NCBI GenBank assembly: GCA_028280945.1
Contig: JANQKV010000010.1
Span: forward strand, 26,023 to 90,022
From: Opitutaceae bacterium
GTDB taxonomy: Bacteria; Verrucomicrobiota; Verrucomicrobiia; Opitutales; Opitutaceae
Direction of reading: 5' to 3'
DNA length: 64,000 bases
Position 1 is the first letter of the stretch. Each line of letters opens with the position of its first letter. The position numbers and the translations under genes were made by a program. Shown here piece after piece: positions 49,711-58,264 of the stretch. The notes under the pieces were generated by a model that made no database searches, had not been told where the DNA came from, and was given only the letters and a program-made list of their open reading frames with translations.

Positions 49711-52614
49711 ATGTTAGCTGAAACAAGCCGCACCGGCGGCCAACCTTGGGTTAGATTGATTGCGGGAGCGTTTATGGCGCTGCTGCTTGCCGTTCCCGGC
49801 CGTGCCCAAGAAGGAGTCACCGGTGGGGTTGCGGGGCGCATTTTGGATGAATCCTCCGGATTCGGAGTCAACGGGGCCACAATCACGGTTGTTGAGACCG
49901 GGGATGTCACTACCACGGATCTTCGGGGCAGCTACTCGCTACGGAACATTCCGGCGGGAACCGTCACCCTGTCGGTTACAAAGAGCGAAGAATATCAGCC
50001 GACCACGATTACGGGGGTGAACATCCCAGCTGGGGGAATAGAGACCCTGGACGTGCCGCTTCAGGCCCTGGGTGGGCCGGTCATCAGGATGGAGGCCTTC
50101 ACGGTTGCCGCCGACATCGTGCAATCCTCTGACATCGGTCTGCTTGTTGAACGCCAGAGAGCGTCTTCCATCAGCGACGCGATCAGTTCCGATCAGTTCA
50201 GCCGGCTGGGTGCCGGCGATGCCGCCGAGGCGCTCAGCAAGGTTACGGGTGCCAGCGTAGTGGATGGCAAATATGTGCTTATCCGCGGTCTCGGTGACCG
50301 GTATTCGAACACGCTGATGAACGGAATCTCGGTGCCGAGTGCCGACCCGGATCGCCGAGCGGTGCAAATGGACCAGTTTCCGGCAGATTTGATCGAAAGT
50401 GTGGTCACGACCAAGTCCTTTACGCCAGACCAACCCGGTGCCTTCTCGGGCGGCAGCGTCAATCTCAAGACCAAGCCTTTCCCGGAGACGTCTTTCTTTT
50501 CCTTCAGTGGATCGGTCGGCTTCAACGAACAAGTTCAGGGCAAGGACATACTCGCCGCCCCCGGCAATGCGGGGCCGGCGCCGGATTTGCCGCAGGAGAT
50601 TCCCAACCGCATCGAGGCCGAGTTGCAGGCGGAGTTTTTTGGCAACTTCGAGCCCGCTCGCGAAGTGGACGCGGCCTCCCGCGCTTTTGGCATCGTGGGA
50701 CTTTCCCCGCGCCAGAAATCGGGTCCGTGGAATACCGGATTTACGATGGCGGCGGGTCACCGCATTGAGTTTGGCAACGAGGGCCTGTTTGGCATCACCG
50801 CCAGCTTCAACGCGAGCCGTGATGCCTCGGCTTACTCGGAAGGCGAAGAAGGGCGTTTTAGCGGCACTCCCGATGACCCCTTGGTTGACCTGATTTATAC
50901 GGCCAACGAAGACCTGCTCAGCTACGACCGAGCGTCAGTTCCTGCCGACACACCGGCCTTCGGTGTCACTTCGGGCACGCTGTCTGATTCACTCGGTGGT
51001 CTGCTCAAGTTGGCTGTTCGGCCCTCGATCGACCACGAGGTCAGCCTGGATCTCATCTACAACGAAAGCACCGATGATACCGTTCGCCGTGGTGTGGGCG
51101 AGGAGATCGCCAATTACGAGGGCGCAATCTACGAAGTTTACGACCTTTTGCGCACGGAGCGTTCGGTCAGTTCCGCGCAGTTGGCGGGCAAAAGCCTGTT
51201 TGTTGGACTGAATGAACTGGAAGTCGAGTGGCGCCTCTCGCAGTCGGAAAGCACGCAAGACCAACCCGACTACCGCACGATGGCCGGGGTCTACGATGTG
51301 ACGGGTTTCCCCGTGAATGCGACGGGAGTGCAGCCCAATCGTTATTTCCGTGAGCTCGAAGAGGAGGCTCTCGAGGGCGGTCTCGATTTCACTTTGCCGC
51401 TATGGTTCAACGATCGGGAGCACCGGTTGAAGTTCGGTGGAATGGCCTCGTCCAACGAGCGCGACTACGACGAACAACGCTTTCAATATTTCTCGGTTCC
51501 TCGCACCCGGGAGGAGATCGATACGTTCCCCGGCCAGGTTGGCATTATCGAAGAGACTGCTGACGGAGTGGTTTTCGGTAATACGATCAATCGCCTGCTG
51601 GAGCCCAACCGTTACGAAGCCACCCAGGATATTGCGGCATTCTACGCGATGGTCGACTTCGCCATTAACGACCGGTGGCGCAGCATCTTTGGAGCACGTT
51701 ATGAGAGCACCGAGATGCTCACGACTCCGGTCGAAATTCCCGGCTTGAATCCCCGTTTGGGCGAAATCGACGACTCAGAGATCCTCCCGGCGCTTAATTT
51801 GGTCTTCGCGCAGAATGACAGAATGAACTGGCGGTTCGCTTTTGGACGCACCATCGCGCGCCCGACTTACAAGGAGCTGTCGGACATCCGCTACGAGGAT
51901 GTCTTCACCAACGACGTTTACATCGGAAACCCGGATTTGGAGCTCACTGTGATTGATAACTTCGACGTGCGCTGGGAGTGGTTTCCGGCCAAGGGGGAAA
52001 CTGTGGCGGTAAGTGCGTTCTACAAGGACATGAGCAACCCAATCGAGGTGTTGTTCGAGCCCGGGGTAGGGTCCATCCAGCCGCAAAATGTTGATTCCGG
52101 TGAGGTCTACGGTGTCGAGTTCGAGTTCCGTCGCAACTTGGCCTTCATCTCTCCGGCGATGGAGCGGTGGTCGCTGGGGGGCAACCTTACTTTCATCGAA
52201 TCCGAGGTTACGATTCCGGATTCCGAACTGGCCATTTTGCAGGCGTTTGATCCGAGTGCGTCCGATACCCGCGAACTCCTCGGCCAGTCTCCCTACGTCT
52301 TGAACGCGGACATCAACTACTCCAACGACAATTGGGGAAGTTCAGCCACCTTGTCCTACAATGTGGTGGGCGAGCGCCTCGACCTCGTGGTCTTTGGCCC
52401 GCTCGGTGATGTTTTTGAGCAGCCGGCTCCGGACCTCACGTTCGTTTGGTCTCAGCGACTCGGCTTGAACTGGCGCCTGAAGTTCAGTGCCAAGAACCTG
52501 CTCAACCCCGACCGCGAGAAGACCATTTCCATTCCGGGCGGTGACGACCTCATCTACAGCCGCTACACGTCCGGCCGTTCCTTCAGCCTCTCGATGACCT
52601 ACATGTTCGAGTAG
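49711..52614 (+). CDS. TonB-dependent outer-membrane receptor with carboxypeptidase-regulatory-like domain
   Basis: 967 residues. Signal peptide 1-32 (ending PGRAQ). Residues 37-118 are a carboxypeptidase-regulatory-like beta-sandwich (GGVAGRILDESSGFGVNGATITVVETGDVTTTDLRGSYSLRNIPAG). The plug spans about 140-260 and contains YVLIRGLGDRYSNTLMNGISVPSADPDRRAVQMDQFP and FSGGSVNLKTKPFPE. A barrel of about 700 residues ends in aromatic SFSLSMTYMFE, the usual BAM signal. It imports a large or scarce ligand using TonB energy; no tonB/exbBD are in the window. Placed directly before the secreted repeat protein and pst genes, it likely serves phosphate or phosphorylated-compound uptake (inference). ATG at 49711. 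Confidence 0.95.
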   Translation: MLAETSRTGGQPWVRLIAGAFMALLLAVPGRAQEGVTGGVAGRILDESSGFGVNGATITVVETGDVTTTDLRGSYSLRNIPAGTVTLSVTKSEEYQPTTITGVNIPAGGIETLDVPLQALGGPVIRMEAFTVAADIVQSSDIGLLVERQRASSISDAISSDQFSRLGAGDAAEALSKVTGASVVDGKYVLIRGLGDRYSNTLMNGISVPSADPDRRAVQMDQFPADLIESVVTTKSFTPDQPGAFSGGSVNLKTKPFPETSFFSFSGSVGFNEQVQGKDILAAPGNAGPAPDLPQEIPNRIEAELQAEFFGNFEPAREVDAASRAFGIVGLSPRQKSGPWNTGFTMAAGHRIEFGNEGLFGITASFNASRDASAYSEGEEGRFSGTPDDPLVDLIYTANEDLLSYDRASVPADTPAFGVTSGTLSDSLGGLLKLAVRPSIDHEVSLDLIYNESTDDTVRRGVGEEIANYEGAIYEVYDLLRTERSVSSAQLAGKSLFVGLNELEVEWRLSQSESTQDQPDYRTMAGVYDVTGFPVNATGVQPNRYFRELEEEALEGGLDFTLPLWFNDREHRLKFGGMASSNERDYDEQRFQYFSVPRTREEIDTFPGQVGIIEETADGVVFGNTINRLLEPNRYEATQDIAAFYAMVDFAINDRWRSIFGARYESTEMLTTPVEIPGLNPRLGEIDDSEILPALNLVFAQNDRMNWRFAFGRTIARPTYKELSDIRYEDVFTNDVYIGNPDLELTVIDNFDVRWEWFPAKGETVAVSAFYKDMSNPIEVLFEPGVGSIQPQNVDSGEVYGVEFEFRRNLAFISPAMERWSLGGNLTFIESEVTIPDSELAILQAFDPSASDTRELLGQSPYVLNADINYSNDNWGSSATLSYNVVGERLDLVVFGPLGDVFEQPAPDLTFVWSQRLGLNWRLKFSAKNLLNPDREKTISIPGGDDLIYSRYTSGRSFSLSMTYMFE

Positions 52615-52668
52615 GTCCTGCTTCAACTTTCTTCCGTGTCAGTAAACACAACTAGGAAAAACACCCAA

Positions 52669-54483
52669 ATGAAACTGAGAACCCTAATTGCTGCGGCACT
52701 CGCTACTGCCGCGGCTTCCCTCCAAGCTGCGATCGTAAATGTGAGCGGCTCTATCACTGCCGACACCACGTGGACGGCGGACAATGAATACGTGCTCGCC
52801 GGTTATGTCTTTGTAACCGAAGGAGCCACCCTCACAATCAACCCTGGCACCGTGATCAAGGGCGAGGTCAGCACCGGTGCTGGTGCGGCTGCACTTGTCA
52901 TTACGACGGGCTCCAAGATCATGGCCGAAGGCACCGCCGATGAACCCATCATCTTTACTTCCGTGCTCGATCCGCTCGACGGGTCCCTTGGTTCCGATCG
53001 CAAGAGCCTGTGGGGTGGACTCGTGGTTTTGGGCAACGCTTCGATCAACTCCCGTTCCGACGGCGAAGCTCCCGCGACGCCCGCCGTGGACCAAGTCGAA
53101 GGATTCTCGGTCAGCAGCGAACAGATTCCCCTGATCACCTTTGGCGGCACCAACGACGCCGATGATTCCGGAGTAATCCGCTACGTTTCCATCCGCCACG
53201 GCGGCGCCGTTATCGGTACCGGTAATGAAATCAACGGCCTCACCATGGGTGGTGTTGGTTCCGGCACCGAAGTCTCCTACGTCGAGGTTTTCGCCAACCA
53301 GGACGACGGTTTTGAATTCTTCGGTGGCACGGTCGATGCCGACCACCTCGTCGCCGCCTTCTGCGGTGATGACAGCTTCGACTTCGACCAAGGCTACCGC
53401 GGCAGCCTCCAGTATCTCTTTACCATCCAAATCCAAGACCAGGAGCCGGGTGACAAGGCGATCGAATGGGACGGCGCCACTTCGCCGCTTCTCGCGACTC
53501 CGGTTTCCAACGTGACGGTTTCCAACCTTACCGCCATCGGTCTCGGCACCTCCGGCACCGGTGATGGCTCCAACGCCCCGATCAACCCGCGCGACAACGC
53601 CACGGTCAATCTACACAACTCCGTCTTTGTGAACTACGAGCGCGGTATCGAAATCGAGAGCGACATCGGTGATGTTGCCCCGTCCATCTCCAGCAACATC
53701 TGGTGGAGCCACGTGGCGGCCAACAACACCGCTGCCAATTGGGGCACCTCCCAAGGTTCCTCCAGCGACCAGGACGCCACCTCCTACTTCACCAACGCTG
53801 CTCTCAACAATTCCATTGTTGATCCGATGATGATTGGGATCTCCTACACCGCCGGTTCCACCGAGCTCGATCCTCGTCCTTCCAGCACCGAATCCCCGAT
53901 TTGGACCCTGACGACCGCCGATGTTTCCGGTGCCGGCCTCACCAATCCTGATTACGTGGGCGCCTTCGGCAATGACCTCTGGATTCGTGGTTGGACCAAT
54001 CTGGCTATCGCAGGTTACCTGACGCTGACTGATATCACGGACCCAATTATCTCCATCCCCGATGACTTCGAATCCCCCGTGATCCCAAATTCGGCCTCCA
54101 AGCCGGTTAATCTCTCCTCCCGCTCGGACGTCACCGCCTCCAGCCCGATTACCGTCGGTTTTGTGGTGGGTGGCACCCAGGCTCAGACGGTTCTGATCCG
54201 CGGTGTTGGTCCTTCCCTGGTAAACTTCGGTGTGCCGAATCCGCTCTCCAACGTGCGTCTGCAGGTCTTCAATGCCGGTGAGGACGAGCCGTTCCTCACC
54301 AGTGAAGTGGTGACGACTCAATCCGTCACCGTCGGAACTCAAGTTGGTGCGTTCGCTCTGGACGCTGGTTCCGAGGACGCCACCGTGGTGCTCTCACTTA
54401 CCCCGGGTGTTTACACCGCAGTCGTGTCCGGCGTGGATGGTGCTCTTGGTAACGCCATCGTCGAGATCTACGAAGTAGACTGA
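52669..54483 (+). CDS. Secreted beta-rich protein with C-terminal repeat module
   Basis: 604 residues from the ATG at 52669. Signal peptide 1-20 (ASLQA). Residues 20-460 are beta-rich with right-handed beta-helix-like strands (VFVTEGATLTINPGTVIKGEVSTGAGAAALVITTGSKIMAEGTADEPIIFTS; GVIRYVSIRHGG; VSYVEVFANQDDGFEFFGGTVDADHLVAAFCGDDSFDFDQGY). The last 127 residues (478-604) are one copy of the module found twice in the LamG/Ig protein, ending VEIYEVD. Codon choice is strongly biased (TCC, AAC, TTC, GGT), unlike neighbours, suggesting high expression. It lies 54 nt after the TonB receptor gene and ends in a strong terminator before pstS. Probably a secreted or cell-surface partner of the receptor; function unknown. 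Confidence 0.85.
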   Translation: MKLRTLIAAALATAAASLQAAIVNVSGSITADTTWTADNEYVLAGYVFVTEGATLTINPGTVIKGEVSTGAGAAALVITTGSKIMAEGTADEPIIFTSVLDPLDGSLGSDRKSLWGGLVVLGNASINSRSDGEAPATPAVDQVEGFSVSSEQIPLITFGGTNDADDSGVIRYVSIRHGGAVIGTGNEINGLTMGGVGSGTEVSYVEVFANQDDGFEFFGGTVDADHLVAAFCGDDSFDFDQGYRGSLQYLFTIQIQDQEPGDKAIEWDGATSPLLATPVSNVTVSNLTAIGLGTSGTGDGSNAPINPRDNATVNLHNSVFVNYERGIEIESDIGDVAPSISSNIWWSHVAANNTAANWGTSQGSSSDQDATSYFTNAALNNSIVDPMMIGISYTAGSTELDPRPSSTESPIWTLTTADVSGAGLTNPDYVGAFGNDLWIRGWTNLAIAGYLTLTDITDPIISIPDDFESPVIPNSASKPVNLSSRSDVTASSPITVGFVVGGTQAQTVLIRGVGPSLVNFGVPNPLSNVRLQVFNAGEDEPFLTSEVVTTQSVTVGTQVGAFALDAGSEDATVVLSLTPGVYTAVVSGVDGALGNAIVEIYEVD

Positions 54484-54515
54484 GCGAGCCTTCCGCTTAC
54501 TCATTTAATTCCCAG

Positions 54516-54547
54516 GGGGGCGAATCTTTGGATTCGCCCCCTTTGTT
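54516..54547 (+). terminator. Rho-independent terminator after the secreted protein gene
   Basis: An 11-bp perfect stem GGGGGCGAATC (54516-54526) with GATTCGCCCCC (54531-54541), four-base loop TTTG, and a T-rich tail TTTGTTT. It separates the receptor/secreted-protein unit from pstS. Confidence 0.9.
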
Positions 54548-54581
54548 TCCAGTTGTGGGAAGAGTGGCTTGCGGGGACGCC

Positions 54582-54598
54582 GTTACGACACTGTTGCG
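54582..54598 (+). promoter_or_regulatory. Pho-box-like 11-bp-spaced direct repeat upstream of pstS
   Basis: GTTACG (54582-54587) and GTTGCG (54593-54598), spaced 11 bp start to start. It matches the pair at 49618-49634 in 11 of 12 half-site bases and lies 53 nt before the pstS start. Confidence 0.5.
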
Positions 54599-54603
54599 CG
54601 CTA

Positions 54604-54619
54604 GGGTTTGCACAAACCC
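54604..54619. promoter_or_regulatory. Perfect 16-bp palindrome upstream of pstS
   Basis: GGGTTTGCACAAACCC: arms of seven bases around CA, seven bases downstream of the direct repeat pair. Position and symmetry suit a dimeric regulator or a mRNA hairpin; it has no T-run, so it is not a terminator. Confidence 0.4.
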
Positions 54620-54650
54620 ACTTGCACCTGCATTTGTTCTCCTGATTCAG

Positions 54651-55481
54651 ATGACGTTGATGCGAAAAACCGTAGCTAAATGGCACTTGCTTGCACTGAT
54701 GGTGCTGGCCGGCCCCACTTTGCTCTTGGCGGAGCGCATCGTGATCAAGGGATCCGATACCCTTGGGGCCAAATTAATTCCTATCCTAGCGGAAGAGTTC
54801 AAAGCCGCCTACCCGGATGTTTCGTTCGAGATTGCTGCGGAAGGCTCCACCACGGGCATTGCGGCCATCATCAATGGCAATGCGGACATCGGGATGTCGT
54901 CGCGCAATATCTCGGATCGAGAGAAGGCGGAAGCGAAGCGAAGGGGAGTGGACATCGAACAACTCGTGATCGCCTACGATGGCGTGGCGGTAATCGTAAA
55001 TGAGGCGAATCCCGTCGCCGAGCTGAGCCGCCGCCAACTCGAGCAGATCTTTTCCGGCCAAGTGACCGATTGGTCAGCCGTGGGAGGCGATCCGGGGCGC
55101 ATTTCCGTTTACATCCGCAATACCGCTTCTGGCACAAACTCGGATTTCAAACAGTTCATCATGCGTCGGCGTGACTACTCGCGGAATGCTCAGGTGCTGG
55201 CGGGCAATGAGCAGATCGCGGCTGAAGTGGGGGACAATAAGCGCGGCATTGGATACGTCGGCTTGGTTTATTCCGAATCCGAAGGGGTGAAGGCGATCGC
55301 CGTCGATGGTCAACTTCCCAAGGTGTTCACGTCACTCGAAAGCGATTATCCGTTATCCCGTCCCACCTACCTTTACGTACGGGCAGATGCTCAAGGTGCG
55401 CTGGCGGAGTTTCTCGATTTCGCGATGAGCCGAATGGGGCAGACGATTGTTGCTCGCGAAGGCTTTGTGGCGGCAAAATAA
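54651..55481 (+). CDS. pstS: Phosphate ABC transporter periplasmic binding protein
   Basis: 276 residues. N-terminal signal (about 1-28: MRKTVAKWHLLALMVLAGPTLLLA). The mature protein has RIVIKGSDTLGAKLIPILAEEFKAAYPDVSFEIAAEGSTTGIAAIINGNADIGMSSRNIS, the phosphate-binding SDT and GSTTG loops of PstS, and SVYIRNTASGTNSDFKQFI (the third phosphate-binding loop). Two ATGs are close (54651, 54660); both give the same signal. It is shorter than E. coli PstS (346 residues) and belongs to the compact PBP type. First gene of the pst-phoU run. Confidence 0.95.
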   Translation: MTLMRKTVAKWHLLALMVLAGPTLLLAERIVIKGSDTLGAKLIPILAEEFKAAYPDVSFEIAAEGSTTGIAAIINGNADIGMSSRNISDREKAEAKRRGVDIEQLVIAYDGVAVIVNEANPVAELSRRQLEQIFSGQVTDWSAVGGDPGRISVYIRNTASGTNSDFKQFIMRRRDYSRNAQVLAGNEQIAAEVGDNKRGIGYVGLVYSESEGVKAIAVDGQLPKVFTSLESDYPLSRPTYLYVRADAQGALAEFLDFAMSRMGQTIVAREGFVAAK

Positions 55482-55549
55482 GTGAATTGATGAACTAAAT
55501 GGCGCGGCTTTTCCGCCCTCCGGATCTATCGCGGGTTGCCTTGGCTGAT

Positions 55550-55572
55550 GACCGCACCTGTGCTTTGCGGTC
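55550..55572 (+). promoter_or_regulatory. Intergenic hairpin between pstS and pstC
   Basis: A seven-bp stem GACCGCA (55550-55556) with TGCGGTC (55566-55572) and a nine-base loop, in the 145-nt gap between pstS and pstC. There is no T-run. Such stems between a binding-protein gene and permease genes often stabilise the upstream mRNA and set stoichiometry. Confidence 0.45.
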
Positions 55573-55626
55573 TGTTGTCGCCACCTCCCGGTGGTGGTCC
55601 CCTGAATCCATCTCCTGACTTTCCAC

Positions 55627-57189
55627 ATGAGTGAGCCTGATACTCGTCGTCCCTTTGCCGTCACCTCGCGTTATGGCGGGGAGCGCAAGGTAGTGGGAGA
55701 GCGAATGATTCAGTTGTTTTTTGGCGGCAATGCCTTTGTCGCCGTACTCATTTTGGGGCTCATCATGATCTTCCTTGCTCGCGAAGGGTTGGGTTTCTTC
55801 CAACTTAATCGCGCCAATCTGGAAGTATATCGCAAAGCGGGGTTGGAGTTTGTTGAACCGCTGCGATTGCAGGAGAATCAACACAATCAGTTGGTTCGTC
55901 GCATGTTTGACCTGCGTGTCGAAAGCGCCCGGGCATTGGGCCGAAATACGGAGCTCGATCGCGAGGCCATCAATGCCAGACTCCGCCCGTTGGATGATTT
56001 TATCCTCGCCTTTGAGGATGCGGCTGAGCCTCTGATCCATGCCAGCATGAACCTCAGCGATCTGGCGGCGGAAATCAAAATGGCCGCCATCGAATGGGAG
56101 GAAACGGAGGAGTATCGTGGAGGGCTGAAGCCGGATTTCGATTACGAGACGGCCCGCGAATCACTGGTGGCCTTCTTGGGCACGCAAGAGCGACTCAATG
56201 AAATGGTCGCGGCAAACCTGCGCCGGGTCGTAAATCAAGGTAATCAACTGGAATGGGCCAACACTGCCTTGGCCCGGGCATTCGCCGAGTTGCGAAACGA
56301 GGCATTGGCGTTTGCGACGGATTTGCCCGGAGCCTACCACGAGATGTCGACCTGGGACCCGAATGAACCGGTACCAACCTGGAAGGCGTGGTCGGTTTTC
56401 CTGACGGGCAGCCAGTGGCTCACCGCGAGTTTCTGGCAGGACTGGTATGGTGTATTGCCGTTGCTGACGGGTTCACTGCTGGTGTCTTTCATCGCCCTGG
56501 CTTTCGCGGTGCCGCTCGGGATTGGTGCGGCCGTTTATGTCAATCAGATCGCCACCCGGCGGGAGCAAAATCTCATCAAACCGGCGATCGAGTTCATCGC
56601 GGCCATCCCTTCCGTGGTGCTCGGGTTTTTCGGCATCATTGTATTGGGTGAGTTGTTACGCCAGTTTTCCGAAATCGGTTGGATGAGCTGGTGGCCGGGC
56701 TTTCCGGTGGCCGAGCGGCTCAACGCTTTGACGGCCGGCATCATGTTGGCGCTGGTGGCCGTGCCGACGATTTTCACTTTGGCGGAAGACGCTTTGCAAA
56801 ATGTGCCCAAGACCTACCGCGAAGCTTCTCTGGCGCTGGGCGCTACGAGGATGCAAACGGTGTGGAAAGTGATCTTGCCGGCGGCGATGTCGGGCATTGT
56901 CTCGGCGGTTCTGCTCGGGTTTGGCCGCGTGGTGGGCGAAACGATGATCGTGCTGTTGTGCGCCGGCAACCGCATCGCGATTCCGGATTTCACCCGTGGC
57001 TTGGAAGTCTTCACCCAGCCGGTGCACACCATGACCGGCATCATTGCCCAACAGATGGGCGAGGTGGTGGAGGGCGGCATCCATTACCGCGCGCTGTTTA
57101 TGGTCGGTCTGCTGCTTTTTGTGCTGACTCTAACAATCAACTACCTGGCCCAGCGGGCGGTGCGCCGCCTCCGGTTGCCCACGATCTAG
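55627..57189 (+). CDS. pstC: Phosphate ABC transporter permease PstC with large N-terminal insertion
   Basis: 520 residues, far longer than E. coli PstC (319). A first membrane segment (about 28-50: FFGGNAFVAVLILGLIMIFLA) is followed by about 190 soluble residues with helical, charged character (about 55-250) not seen in the usual PstC; they most likely lie in the periplasm. The canonical permease begins near 275 (LPLLTGSLLVSFIALAFAVPLGIGAAVYVNQIA) and contains the EAA loop YREASLALGATRMQTVWKVILPAAMSGIVSAVLLGFGRVVGETMIVLL. It forms the channel with PstA. Confidence 0.95.
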   Translation: MSEPDTRRPFAVTSRYGGERKVVGERMIQLFFGGNAFVAVLILGLIMIFLAREGLGFFQLNRANLEVYRKAGLEFVEPLRLQENQHNQLVRRMFDLRVESARALGRNTELDREAINARLRPLDDFILAFEDAAEPLIHASMNLSDLAAEIKMAAIEWEETEEYRGGLKPDFDYETARESLVAFLGTQERLNEMVAANLRRVVNQGNQLEWANTALARAFAELRNEALAFATDLPGAYHEMSTWDPNEPVPTWKAWSVFLTGSQWLTASFWQDWYGVLPLLTGSLLVSFIALAFAVPLGIGAAVYVNQIATRREQNLIKPAIEFIAAIPSVVLGFFGIIVLGELLRQFSEIGWMSWWPGFPVAERLNALTAGIMLALVAVPTIFTLAEDALQNVPKTYREASLALGATRMQTVWKVILPAAMSGIVSAVLLGFGRVVGETMIVLLCAGNRIAIPDFTRGLEVFTQPVHTMTGIIAQQMGEVVEGGIHYRALFMVGLLLFVLTLTINYLAQRAVRRLRLPTI

Positions 57190-57193
57190 CCCC

Positions 57194-58258
57194 ATGGCGA
57201 CTCCAGCTGAGCAGTTCCGACGGCAGTCCACGGCGATCCAGCGCCGGGAGAAGGTCATTGTGTTTTTCCTGCGGGCCTCGGCTTGGATCATCCTCCTGGC
57301 CGGAGCCACGGTGTTGGGCACGATCGCGTGGAAAGGGGCCGGCACACTGCTTCAACCGAACTTCCCTTTCATCAACATAACGTTTCTCGCGGAAGCTCCC
57401 CAGACCCTGCACGTGTTTGAACTCGATGGGGAGACAGTGGAGATGAGCGACCAGGATTTTCGCGAGTTTCGCGCCAAACTGGCGGAGGAGGCCGCTGCAT
57501 CGGGCGAATCTGCGATTGTGCCCGACTCCACGAGTTACGTTTACGCCGCCGGCGGGATTTTCCCCAACATCGTGGGCACGCTGCTTCTCGTCGCGGGATC
57601 GATGTCGATCGCCTTGGGACTCGGGATCGCCACCGCGATCTATCTCAGCGAGTATGCCCGCCAGGGCTCCACGGTGCGGTTCATCCGCCTGGCCATCCTT
57701 AATCTCGCGGGCGTTCCTTCCGTTGTTTTTGGCCTCTTTGGATTCGGAATGTTTGTGCTGTTTTTCGGTTGGAATGTTTCTTTGATCGCCGGCTGGTTCA
57801 CTTTGGCGTTCATGGTTTTGCCGGTGGTGATCACCGCTTCGGAAGAAGCCCTTAGAGCCGTTCCGCAGGGATTCCGGGAGGGGGCCTTGGCATTGGGGGC
57901 AACCCGCTGGCAGACGATCAGACGGGCGGTTATCCCTCACGCCCTGCCGGGAATTCTGACCTCTTCCATCCTGGGTATTGCCCGGGTGGCGGGCGAGACC
58001 GCGCCGATCATGTTCACTGCTGCGTTCATCATGCGCGACAAGCTGCCTTGGGAGGTGGATCGGTGGTTTGATTTCTTTTTTCAGGGAGTCATGGCACTGC
58101 CTTACCACATCTATGTGGTAAGTTCCAAAATCCCCCAGAATGAGTATTCCGCCCGGGTGCAATTCGGCACCGCGCTGGTATTTGTTTTGCTCGTGGCTGT
58201 CATCGCTTCAGCTTCACTTTTTTTGCGCCACCGCATTCGGGCGCGGCAACGTTGGTAA
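57194..58258 (+). CDS. pstA: Phosphate ABC transporter permease PstA
   Basis: 354 residues. An N-terminal membrane segment (about 30-50) and a periplasmic loop of about 70 residues (FPFINITFLAEAPQTLHVFELDGETVEM...) precede five membrane segments. The EAA loop VPQGFREGALALGATRWQTIRRAVIPHALPGILTSSILGIARVAGETAPIMFTAAF is diagnostic of PstA. Four nt separate it from pstC, so both are translated from one mRNA. Confidence 0.96.
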   Translation: MATPAEQFRRQSTAIQRREKVIVFFLRASAWIILLAGATVLGTIAWKGAGTLLQPNFPFINITFLAEAPQTLHVFELDGETVEMSDQDFREFRAKLAEEAAASGESAIVPDSTSYVYAAGGIFPNIVGTLLLVAGSMSIALGLGIATAIYLSEYARQGSTVRFIRLAILNLAGVPSVVFGLFGFGMFVLFFGWNVSLIAGWFTLAFMVLPVVITASEEALRAVPQGFREGALALGATRWQTIRRAVIPHALPGILTSSILGIARVAGETAPIMFTAAFIMRDKLPWEVDRWFDFFFQGVMALPYHIYVVSSKIPQNEYSARVQFGTALVFVLLVAVIASASLFLRHRIRARQRW

Positions 58259-58264
58259 TTTGGC

